DNA from: GCA-2746795 sp964643965
GTDB taxonomy: Bacteria > Chloroflexota > Anaerolineae > Promineifilales > Promineifilaceae
Length of the DNA stretch: 30,789 nt
Direction: 5' to 3'
NCBI GenBank assembly: GCA_964643965.1
Contig: CAZXVH010000060.1
Span: 1 to 30,789, forward strand
Below the pieces are notes generated by a model, which saw only the letters and a program-made list of their open reading frames with translations, ran no database searches and had not been told where the DNA came from. Of the stretch, positions 9,402 to 16,886 are shown piece after piece; the stretch's first letter is position 1; each line of letters starts with the position of its first letter. A program made the translations under genes and the position numbers.

Positions 9402-11517
9402 TGAAACAGTTAACGGGCAGTGGCCGAAGAAACCCGATGGTGCAGCGTTTGCAGCGGTATACCGCCATGCCAGCTATTTTCCGCGCCGTAGACACGCCGG
9501 TTATGCCGGCCGCTGTGCCTGACGGATCGTTGGAGCCGGTAGTGAAAACGTTTATCCTGCCGCCTCATACATTTGCCGCGCCGCCAGCCGAGTTGGTTTC
9601 TGCGCCAGAAACGGCCGTTTCCCCTGAAGCAGCCGTGCAAACAGCGGACGCGCCACAACAGTTCCCCGTTCCCACAGACCAGCCAACGCCACCGCCAATA
9701 CAACGCGCAGCGCAGCCAACACCCACCCCGCCCACGGCCGTTCCTACCTCGCCTCCTGTCCCGACCAGCAAACCGACCGAACAAAGCGCCTGGTCACGTC
9801 TGAAAGCGGCAGCAAAACAGGTGCAAAGAGCGGTGACAGGTGAACCGTCCTCGCCGCCCCCTGCACCCACACCGGCGGAGATGAAAACGGCCGTTTCTCA
9901 ACCCGCCGCCGCCATTCCCCAGCCGCCCACTTCGCCGCCTGCATGGGCTGCTTCCCCGGCGGATTCCGCCCCATTGATGGAGGCGGCTGCCGGCGTACAG
10001 CGAGAACCGGCGTCGCCCGGAGCGGCCGCCCCGCCGCCATTGACCTTGATCCCGATTGAAACGGATGCGCCCCCTGCCCAACCAGGCGCCGCCCCTGACA
10101 GACCCCACACGCCCGCAGAGAGGCAAGATTTTGCGTCTCCATCCCCACAGCCTGCGCCGCCCGCCGCCGGAGCAGACGCCGACCCCATTTCCCGTCGCCT
10201 GGATCAGATCATGCGCAAGCACCGCGAGGCGGGCACGATTGAAACGCCGCCGGAGATGGCCGCCCGTTCCCAAACAACGGCCGTACCCCCCACCCCGCCG
10301 CCCGCCGTAGAAACGCCCGCAGAGACGCACAATCTGGCGTCCCCATCTCCACAACCCACGCCGCCCGCCGCCGGGGCGGACGCCGACCCCATTTCCCGCC
10401 GCCTGGATCAGATCATGCGCAAGCACCGCGAGGCGGGCACGATTGAAACGCCGCNNNNNNNNNNNNNNNNNNNNNNNNNNNNNNNNNNNNNNNNNNNNNN
10501 NNNNNNNNNNNNNNNNNNNNNNNNNNNNNNNNNNNNNNNNNNNNNNNNNNNNNNCGCCTGGATCAGATCATGCGCAAGCACCGCGAGGCGGGCACGATTG
10601 AAACGCCGCCGGAGATGGCCGCCCGTTCCCAAACAACGGCCGTACCCCCCACCCCGCCGCCAACTGTAGAAACGCCCGCAGAGAGACAAGATTTTGCCTC
10701 TCCATCTCCACAGCCTGCGCCGCCTGCGCCTGCGCCAATCATGCGTGAGCCGCAGGAAGTGGATGGCCTGGAAACGCCATCGGAAACGGCAGCGATGCAG
10801 CCAGAAACGGCCGTTTCCCACTCGCCACTCTCCAATCCCCAACCGGCTGGCCCCCCACTGCAAGCCGCCTGGCCGGTGCAAATCGTCGAGACGCCAGGGC
10901 CGCTGCCGCCGCCGTTTACGCCGTCGTCTGGCCCCCTCATGCGCCAGACTGCGCCGGCCGAAACCGCCAAAGTGCGCCAACAGCTAGATGGCATCCCGCC
11001 CGGCCAGCCTTCCGATTCATCCGTACAATTTATCCGGCCGCGCAAACCCCGCCCCCAACCGGCCGCCCCGAAAACAGAGGCCATCCAGCGCCAGGAGAGC
11101 CTTGTACCGGACGGCGCCGAAGTGGCCGTTCCGCCATCACCCTCACCGGCCACCCCGCCGCCGCCCGCTAAAGTGGCTACGGAAATCGGTGAACTGCCTG
11201 GCGATTTGTGGCGTTTGATTGGGCAAGAACCACCAAAAACGGCCGGTTCAGGAACGGCCGTGACCAACACAGCCCCGCCGACCACCCTTATGCAGCCAGA
11301 TGCGCCGCCGTCCGCCACGATTCAGCGGGCAGAAGCGGAACCAGCTCCGGCTGAAGAGCTGGCCCCGGCGCCCGAAGCGCCGCCCGCTTCCCCTCGTGAA
11401 GGGGGCGAAACAGGCCAGGCCGCAGAGGTGGATGTCGATGAACTGGCCCGCCAGGTTTACGGAGAACTCAAAGAGCGCATGAGCATTGAATGGGAACGCA
11501 CCAGAGGACGCTTTTAA
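9401..11517 (+). CDS. Long Pro/Ala-rich repeat protein with conserved C-terminus, interrupted by an N gap
   Basis: One gene, although the reading frame appears to break at 10455-10554. The frame before the gap (start ATG 9401) and after it (to TAA 11517) differ by one because the gap is a fixed 100 N. If the gap is restored to the 149 bases predicted by the repeat period, both halves are in frame and the protein is at least 721 residues. It begins MKQLTGSGRRNPMVQRLQRY, continues as disordered Pro/Ala/Thr/Gln sequence, contains 68-residue repeats built around a PISRRLDQIMRKHREAGTIE helix, and ends VDVDELARQVYGELKERM, then EWERTRGRF. That C-terminal block looks like the conserved part and probably binds a baseplate or tube partner. 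Between tube initiator and LysM adaptor, its place matches Afp6, but it is far longer. Exact role unknown. Confidence 0.8.
10131..10720 (+). repeat. 204-bp tandem coding repeat
   Basis: Copies of a 204-bp (68-codon) unit are anchored by CGCCTGGATCAGATCATGCG at 10196, 10400 and 10555. The first two anchors are exactly 204 apart; the third follows the N gap. Each unit contains a helix RLDQIMRKHREAG, a PPEMAARSQTTAVPPTPPP stretch and a SPSPQPxPPAAG linker. Near-identity between copies implies recent expansion or homogenisation and explains the assembly failure. Confidence 0.9.
10455..10554. other. Assembly gap (100 N)
   Basis: Exactly 100 N lie inside the 204-bp repeat. Comparison with the preceding copy shows that the missing piece corresponds to 10251-10399 of that copy, i.e. 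149 bases, or 149 plus a multiple of 204 if whole units were collapsed. A 149-base gap also restores one continuous reading frame. Confidence 0.95.
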
Positions 11518-11519
11518 CC

Positions 11520-12191
11520 ATGAGCAATACACGCGGTAACTTAGTCCCAGCCAAAATTTACGAAGCAGACGAAACGGGCGAATCGGTCGGCGGCGTAGAA
11601 GTCGCCTGCATGTTTAACCCATTTGAATACACCGTCTCCAAACAAAACCAATACAAAGAAGAGGCCAACAACCGCAGCGATGCCCCCCATATGACCTTCA
11701 AAAAAGCGGGCGCCCAAACCCTCAAGTTGACCCTCTTCTTCGACACCTACGAAACTGGCGAAGACGTCAGCAAAACCACCAACAAACTATGGAAGTTCAT
11801 GCAGCCTAAAGAGCCGCGCGATGGCGGCGACAAGCAGGAACCGCCGGGCTGCGCCTTTCAATGGGGCGTTTTCCGCTTTGCCGCCGTCATGACCAGCATG
11901 ACCCAAAAATTCACCCTCTTTAAAAATGATGGCACCCCCGTTCGCGCCAGCGTGGACGCCACCTTCACCCAATACAACGACATCAACGATTATCCGGCGC
12001 AAAACCCCACCTCTGGCGGCGACGCCGTGCTGCGCGCCTGGCAAGTGGTGCGCGGCGACCGCCTGGACTTGATCGCCGCCAATGTCTATGGCAGCGCCAC
12101 CAAATGGCGGCGCATTGCCGAATATAACGGCATCGACAACCCGGAAGCGCTCAAACCAGGCCAGACGATTATGATTCCTGATGAGGCTTGA
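11520..12191 (+). CDS. LysM-containing spike-base/tube adaptor (Afp7/Pvc7-like)
   Basis: This is a 223-residue baseplate hub protein. The ATG at 11520 follows the previous stop by two bases, with AGAGGA upstream at 11503; a longer TTG start at 11490 is rejected because it would overlap the previous gene for no gain. The N-terminal domain (about 1-165) has CMFNPFEYTVSKQNQY and LKLTLFFDTYETG, characteristic of the CIS tube/spike adaptor family. Residues about 172-220 form a LysM domain (WQVVRGDRLDLIAANVYG ... WRRIAEYNGIDNP ... LKPGQTIMIP). In phage T4 and Afp the equivalent proteins join the tube to the spike, and the LysM serves protein-protein contacts in the hub rather than peptidoglycan binding. 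Confidence 0.93.
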   Translation: MSNTRGNLVPAKIYEADETGESVGGVEVACMFNPFEYTVSKQNQYKEEANNRSDAPHMTFKKAGAQTLKLTLFFDTYETGEDVSKTTNKLWKFMQPKEPRDGGDKQEPPGCAFQWGVFRFAAVMTSMTQKFTLFKNDGTPVRASVDATFTQYNDINDYPAQNPTSGGDAVLRAWQVVRGDRLDLIAANVYGSATKWRRIAEYNGIDNPEALKPGQTIMIPDEA

Positions 12192-12196
12192 TAGCC

Positions 12197-12229
12197 AGAA
12201 GTTCAACTTCTCTAAGAAGTTGAACTTCT
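12197..12229. repeat. Dispersed hairpin repeat, copy 1
   Basis: AGAAGTTCAACTTCT (12197-12211) and its reverse complement AGAAGTTGAACTTCT (12215-12229) are separated by CTA. Each arm is itself a near-perfect palindrome, so a 15-bp hairpin or two smaller ones can form. It fills the intergenic space before the VgrG-like gene, which has no obvious ribosome-binding site. A second copy with loop CGG is at 14365-14397. Confidence 0.9.
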
Positions 12230-12244
12230 AAACTGATAACCATT

Positions 12245-13957
12245 ATGCCTGACAGACCGACCTTATCCACCGAACTAATTATCAAAATCGACGGGAGTAA
12301 AATCCAGGACGCCGTGCGCGCCAAAGTGGTGGAAGCCACCATCGATCAACACGTTCTCATGCCGGATATGTTTACCCTGCGTATGCAGGATGAGGATTTG
12401 AAAATTTTGGATGAGGGGCCTTTTGATTTAACCAAAGAGATCGAAATCCTGGCCGGCGATTCCGCCAACGAACGGACCGTGCTCATCAAAGGAGAAATTT
12501 CGGCGCTGGAACCTTATTTTGGCGAAGGCATGACGCCGGAACTGGTGGTACGCGGTTATGATAAATCGCATCGCCTTTTCCGCGAAACCAAAAGCCGCGC
12601 CTTTTTAAATAAGAAGGACAGCCAGCTTGCCGAAGAAATCGCGGCGGAAATCGGCTTGTCGCCCCAAGTGGAAGCCACCAGCACAGTGTACGATCATATT
12701 TTCCAATCCAACCAGTCTGACCTCGCTTTTTTGATGGAACGCGCCTGGCGCATTGGTTATGAATGTTTTGTGGATGACGGCAAGCTCTATTTTCGCCAGC
12801 CGCCAGACAATCCGGCCGCCGTCACCCTGCGTTGGGGCGACGATCTCGTTTCCTTCCGGCCGCGCATGACATTGGCCGAGCAGGTGGATGAGGTGATGGT
12901 CAAGGGCTGGGATATCGACCAGCAAAAAGCGATTGTGGGTAAATCTGAAGAGGGCAAGCTGTATCCCCAGATCGATGAATCGAAGAATGGCGCAGCCTGG
13001 GCCAACAGCTTTGGGCAGGGCAAGCTCATTATTGTGGATCAACCGGTGGTGAGCCAGGCCGAAGCAGATGCACTGGCGGCCGCCCGTATGAATGAGATGA
13101 GCGGGGCGTTTGTGCAGGCGGAAGGCATCGCCTTTCGTCATCCTGATATCAAAGCGGGCAAGATGGTGGAACTGAAATTATTGGGCAAGCGGCTCAGCGG
13201 CAAATACCTGGTGACGAGCGCCACCCATGTTTACAGCCCGGAAGGGTTCCGCACTTCGTTTGCGGTACGCGGTTCGCGCAGTGGATCGCTGGCGGAGCGG
13301 GTGCGTGACAAGAAGCCGTTGACCAGGTGGCCGGGGGTGGTAACGGCCGTTGTCACCAACAGTGAAGACCCCAACAACTGGGGCCGGGTAAAGGTCAAGT
13401 TCCCCTGGCTCACCGACGACGCCGAAAGCGACTGGGCGCGGGTGATCGGGGCTGGCGCCGGGCCGGAAGCCGGTTTCTGCAACACGCCGGATGTAGACGA
13501 CGAGGTGTTGGTGGCCTTTGAACATGGCGACTTTTCCCGCCCCTTTGTCCTGGGCGGCATGTGGAACGGCAAACACGATGTCCCTTCAATGGTGAACGGG
13601 GCAGCGCAGAATGAACGGCCGTTGGTACGCACCTGGCATTCCCGCACCGGCCACGCCATCACCCTATATGACAACAGCGACAACAAAATTGAAATCAAAA
13701 CGGCCGGCGGCCACACCTTCACTATCGACGACGCCGGTAATACCATTGCCATCAAAAGCAGCAGCGGCTTGAGCCTCACCATGGATGGCGGCGGCAGCAA
13801 AATCGTCATCGACAGCGGCGGCGATGTAGAAATCAAAGCGTCGGCCAATATAAAGCTGGAATCCGGCGCCAATATGAATATTAAAGCGGGTGGGATGCTC
13901 ACCCTGGAAGCCTCCGGCACGGCCACTTTGAAAGGCGCCACGGTGAACTTGAATTAG
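12245..13957 (+). CDS. VgrG-like spike protein (gp27-gp5 fusion, Afp8/Pvc8-like)
   Basis: This 570-residue trimeric spike forms the central puncturing device. The N-terminal part (about 1-345) is gp27/Phage_GPD-like (LSTELIIKIDGSKIQDAV, then a YDKSHRLFRETKSRAF motif typical of the family). An OB-fold of the gp5/baseplate V type starts near 360 (WPGVVTAVVTNSEDPNNWGR, VKFPWL, then DDEVLVAFEHGDFSRPFVLG and MWNGKHD). From about 480 the sequence becomes repetitive (IEIKTAGGHTFTID, IAIKSSSGLSL, IVIDSGGDVEIK), the beta-helical needle. There is no C-terminal effector extension. ATG 12245 has no clear Shine-Dalgarno, and the hairpin repeat lies just upstream. Confidence 0.96.
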   Translation: MPDRPTLSTELIIKIDGSKIQDAVRAKVVEATIDQHVLMPDMFTLRMQDEDLKILDEGPFDLTKEIEILAGDSANERTVLIKGEISALEPYFGEGMTPELVVRGYDKSHRLFRETKSRAFLNKKDSQLAEEIAAEIGLSPQVEATSTVYDHIFQSNQSDLAFLMERAWRIGYECFVDDGKLYFRQPPDNPAAVTLRWGDDLVSFRPRMTLAEQVDEVMVKGWDIDQQKAIVGKSEEGKLYPQIDESKNGAAWANSFGQGKLIIVDQPVVSQAEADALAAARMNEMSGAFVQAEGIAFRHPDIKAGKMVELKLLGKRLSGKYLVTSATHVYSPEGFRTSFAVRGSRSGSLAERVRDKKPLTRWPGVVTAVVTNSEDPNNWGRVKVKFPWLTDDAESDWARVIGAGAGPEAGFCNTPDVDDEVLVAFEHGDFSRPFVLGGMWNGKHDVPSMVNGAAQNERPLVRTWHSRTGHAITLYDNSDNKIEIKTAGGHTFTIDDAGNTIAIKSSSGLSLTMDGGGSKIVIDSGGDVEIKASANIKLESGANMNIKAGGMLTLEASGTATLKGATVNLN

Positions 13958-13971
13958 GAAAGGATTTACAA

Positions 13972-14361
13972 ATGGCAACACTCGTTACCAACAACGCCAC
14001 AATTAAATGCAGCTTTGGCACGACGCCGGGGCAACTTTTGATTACCCCTGAAGGACGCACCAGCGGCGTCAATATGCCGGCCGCCACCATCTTGGACAAT
14101 ATCCCTCTGAAAAATATCATGCCCTTTGGCATGTGTACCACCCTCTCTAACCCGCAGGTGGCGGCGGCCACCTCGGCGGCGCAGGGCGTTTTGACGCCGC
14201 AGCCTTGTATGCCCGTCACCACTGCGCCCTGGACGCCGGGTTCGGCCACGGTGTTGATTGGCAATAAACCAGCCCTGAACAATACCTGTACCCTCATGTG
14301 TACCTGGGGCGGCGTCATTTCCGTGCAAAGCGCCGGGCAACAGACGGTGAATGTTCCATAG
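13972..14361 (+). CDS. PAAR-like spike tip protein (DUF4280, Afp10/Pvc10-like)
   Basis: This 129-residue cone protein sharpens the spike and can carry effectors. AGGAAAGG at 13956-13963 precedes ATG 13972. The sequence MATLVTNNATIKCSFGTTPGQ, the block MPAATILDNIPLKNIMPFGMCTTLSNP and the C-terminal PCMPVTTAPWTPGSATVLIG with TCTLMCTWGG fit the DUF4280 PAAR-like family, including several conserved Cys. It directly follows its spike partner. It is a lone tip with no appended toxin domain, so cargo delivery probably relies on the tube lumen or other proteins. Confidence 0.93.
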   Translation: MATLVTNNATIKCSFGTTPGQLLITPEGRTSGVNMPAATILDNIPLKNIMPFGMCTTLSNPQVAAATSAAQGVLTPQPCMPVTTAPWTPGSATVLIGNKPALNNTCTLMCTWGGVISVQSAGQQTVNVP

Positions 14362-14364
14362 TTT

Positions 14365-14397
14365 AGAAGTTCAACTTCTCGGAGAAGTTGAACTTCT
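14365..14397. repeat. Dispersed hairpin repeat, copy 2
   Basis: AGAAGTTCAACTTCT (14365-14379) and AGAAGTTGAACTTCT (14383-14397) are separated by CGG. The arms are identical to copy 1 at 12197-12229; only the 3-base centre differs. It begins four bases after the PAAR-like stop codon and ends immediately before the gp25 ribosome-binding site. Confidence 0.9.
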
Positions 14398-14411
14398 GGA
14401 AAGAGCAAAAC

Positions 14412-14807
14412 ATGAAACAAGACATTATTGGCACTGGCTGGGCGTTTCCGCCCGGCATCGATCAACAAGGCGGCATGGCCCTGACCAGCGGCCGTTCTGA
14501 AATCGAGCAGGCCATTCAAATCATCCTGCTCACCACACCCGGTCAGCGTTTGATGCGCCCCACCTTTGGCTCCCGTTTATCAGACCTGGTCTTCGCGCCC
14601 AACAACAACCAAACGGCCGTTCTCGCGCAGCGTTACGTCCAAGAAGCCCTGGGCATGTGGGAACCGCGCATCAACGTCCTGGATGTCACCGCTTATCCGG
14701 ACGCCGACCGCCATCATTGTCTGGTCATCGACATTCAGTATGAAATTAAATCGACCCAGGACAAACGCAGCCTGGTCTTTCCCTTTTATTTAATCCCAGG
14801 AGAGTAA
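14412..14807 (+). CDS. gp25-like baseplate wedge protein (Afp9/Pvc9-like)
   Basis: This 131-residue GPW/gp25 protein starts at ATG 14412 with GGAAAGAG at 14398-14405. A longer frame from TTG 14388 would begin inside the hairpin repeat and is rejected. Family blocks are IIGTGWAFPPGID, the SGRSEIEQAIQIILLTTPGQRLMRPTFGSRLSDLVF stretch (the PGER-like loop reads PGQR) and the terminal strands LVIDIQYEIKSTQDKRSLVFPF. gp25 is a lysozyme-fold wedge component, not an enzyme, that nucleates sheath assembly. Its stop overlaps the ribosome-binding site of the next gene, so expression is coupled. Confidence 0.95.
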   Translation: MKQDIIGTGWAFPPGIDQQGGMALTSGRSEIEQAIQIILLTTPGQRLMRPTFGSRLSDLVFAPNNNQTAVLAQRYVQEALGMWEPRINVLDVTAYPDADRHHCLVIDIQYEIKSTQDKRSLVFPFYLIPGE

Positions 14808-14808
14808 C

Positions 14809-16815
14809 ATGTCCTTAGCTGCCCCTAAACTGGATGACAGAAACTTCCAACAACTGGTGGATGAAGCCAAAAAGCGCATCCCCCATTACATCAAAGAGTG
14901 GACCGACCACAATGTCAGCGATCCCGGCGTGACCCTCATTGAACTGTTCGCCTGGATGACGGAGACGATGCTCTACCGGATGAACCGCGTGCCGGAGTTG
15001 CATTATGTCAAATTCATGGAGATGTTTGGCGTCAGCCTCAAGCCGCCCGTGCCGGCCAAGACGCCGGTCACCTTTTGGCTCTCAGCGCCTAAAGAAAACG
15101 ACATTGTGATCCCGGCCGGTACGGAAGTTGCCAGCACGCAAACGGAAACGGAACCGTCCATTGTCTTTACCACCGATGAGGCGTTTACCGTGCGCCCGCC
15201 CTTGTTAGCGGCCGTCCTCTCCGCCGTCGCCACCGCCGACGGCAAATCCAAACGCTTCACCGATTCGCAAAACTTGCGCCGTTTGAGTTCCGGCTTCGAT
15301 GGCTTTGAGGTCTTTTCGTCACCGCCGCAGGTGGGCGACGCCCTTTATTTTGGCTTTACCACCAATTTGAGCCGCCATATTTTACGCCTGGACATGGAAT
15401 GGGATGCGGCCGGCGGCGCGGGCATCGACCCCACCCTGCCCCCCATCGTGTGGGAAGGGGCCACCGGCGACAATGAAAAACGGTGGCGGCCCTGTGAGGT
15501 GGAATTTGATACCACGAAAGGGATGAATGGCAACGGCCGTTTTCAACTCCACCTCCCGGCCCTGGGCAAATACAAAGTCAAAGAGAAAAATCTCTACTGG
15601 GTGCGGGTGCGCATCAAAGAAATCTCCGACGCCGAAAAGCGGGACGGCATGAGACCCTATCAAGTGTCGCCGCGTTTGCGCAAACTGCTCGCCACCACCT
15701 GGGGCGGCGCCGTGCCCGCCACCCACGCCCAAAGCCGGACCAACGAATTCCTGGGGCAAAGCGACGGTTCCACCGGCCAACGCTTCACCCTGCAAGCCAC
15801 GCCCCTCCTGGCCCGCGACCCGGCCGAACATCTCCTGGTCAAAGTAGAAGGGGAAGGCGCTCAGGATTGGATGGAAGTCAAAGATTTCGCCGACGCCGAC
15901 AGCCACAGCCGGGTTTACACCCTGGACAGCGTCACCGGCGAACTACGTTTTGGCCCGGCCGTGCGTCAACCGGACGGGGCTATCAAATTGTACGGCGCTA
16001 TTCCTCCTCGGGGGGCCAACCTCGTCTTTAAGCAGTACCGCTGCGGCGGCGGCGATGAAGGCAACGTAGAAAGCGGCGTCCTCAACACCCTCATGACCTC
16101 CATCCCCTACGTGGCCCGCATCAGCAACCGCGAACCGGCCTGGGGCGGCCTGGACGCCGAAACATTGGCCGACGCCATGGTGCGCGCCCCCAAGATGCTG
16201 CGTCACCGGGAACGCGCCGTCACCGCTTTCGATTTTGAAGATTTAGCCCTGGAAACCCCGGCCGTCAGCATCGGCCGGGTCAAATGTTTGCAGCCCTTGC
16301 CCTCAGAAACGGGGCGGGTCGCCCCAGGGCAGGTGTATGTGCTGGTCATTCCCCGTGTGCGTCGCCCGGAAGGTTACCTGGAGCCGGATTCATTGGAACC
16401 GGCCGAAGCAGACATTGAACGGCTCACCAGCTACCTGGACGAGCGCCGCCTGCTCACCACCCGCCTCTACATTCGCGCCCCGGCCTACTATTGGGTGGCG
16501 GCCAAAGTACAGCTTCGCGCCCAGCCGGACGTAGACCAGGCCACCGTGGAAAGCGAGGTACTCAACCGGCTCTACAAATTCCTCAATCCGCTCACCGGCG
16601 GCCCAGAGGGTAAAGGCTGGCCTTTTGGCCGGGAGTTGTTCCTCTCCGACGTCTATCAATGTTTGCAAGGGCTGCCCAACGTGCAGTTTATCCGCAGCGT
16701 GGAACTGTTTGTGGCTGAACCGGGCGGCGGGCCAAAGGGGGACGCCGAAGAAACCATTGAGATGGTGGCGCACGGCGTCATCGCCTCCGGCGTCCATGAA
16801 GTGGCATTTGTGTGA
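14809..16815 (+). CDS. Large baseplate assembly protein (gpJ/Afp11-like)
   Basis: This is a 668-residue wedge protein of the putative baseplate assembly (TIGR02243-like) type. AGGAGAG at 14799 precedes ATG 14809. The N-terminus LDDRNFQQLVDEAKKRIPHY, then DHNVSDPGVTLIELFAWMTE and MLYRMNRVPELHYVKF, is strongly diagnostic. A variable beta-rich middle follows, and then the gpJ core (RYRCGGGDEGNVESG-like loop, DAMVRAPKMLRHRERAVTAFDFEDLAL, YVLVIPRVR, LLTTRLYIRAPAYYWVAAKV, NPLTGGPEGKGWPFGRELFL). It is the last structural gene before the accessory island and forms the baseplate ring with gp25. Confidence 0.95.
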   Translation: MSLAAPKLDDRNFQQLVDEAKKRIPHYIKEWTDHNVSDPGVTLIELFAWMTETMLYRMNRVPELHYVKFMEMFGVSLKPPVPAKTPVTFWLSAPKENDIVIPAGTEVASTQTETEPSIVFTTDEAFTVRPPLLAAVLSAVATADGKSKRFTDSQNLRRLSSGFDGFEVFSSPPQVGDALYFGFTTNLSRHILRLDMEWDAAGGAGIDPTLPPIVWEGATGDNEKRWRPCEVEFDTTKGMNGNGRFQLHLPALGKYKVKEKNLYWVRVRIKEISDAEKRDGMRPYQVSPRLRKLLATTWGGAVPATHAQSRTNEFLGQSDGSTGQRFTLQATPLLARDPAEHLLVKVEGEGAQDWMEVKDFADADSHSRVYTLDSVTGELRFGPAVRQPDGAIKLYGAIPPRGANLVFKQYRCGGGDEGNVESGVLNTLMTSIPYVARISNREPAWGGLDAETLADAMVRAPKMLRHRERAVTAFDFEDLALETPAVSIGRVKCLQPLPSETGRVAPGQVYVLVIPRVRRPEGYLEPDSLEPAEADIERLTSYLDERRLLTTRLYIRAPAYYWVAAKVQLRAQPDVDQATVESEVLNRLYKFLNPLTGGPEGKGWPFGRELFLSDVYQCLQGLPNVQFIRSVELFVAEPGGGPKGDAEETIEMVAHGVIASGVHEVAFV

Positions 16816-16886
16816 TAGAACTGTAGATAACAGCCGGTTTGCTTGTTGCGTCATTGATAAACAGGCCGCGGATCAAGAGGTAATGC

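Noticed and set aside
9401..10669. A separate gene ending at 10669
   Set aside because: Its last part after the N run is read in the wrong frame because the gap has an arbitrary length; correcting the gap to 149 joins it to the frame ending at 11517.
9410..11318. Long minus-strand open frames opposite the Pro-rich gene (Arg/Gly-rich or Ala/Gly-rich products)
   Set aside because: They are mirror images of GC-rich Pro/Ala repeats, have low-complexity products with no domain or ribosome site, and overlap a better-supported plus-strand gene.
14388..14411. Upstream TTG start for the gp25 gene
   Set aside because: It would begin inside the hairpin repeat without a ribosome site, whereas ATG 14412 has GGAAAGAG correctly placed and matches the family start.
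6496..14807. Type VI secretion system
   Set aside because: VgrG-like, PAAR-like and gp25 proteins occur in both, but there are no TssJ/L/M membrane-complex genes or ClpV. The Afp15-type ATPase, DUF4157, DUF4255 and LysM adaptor proteins are eCIS features.
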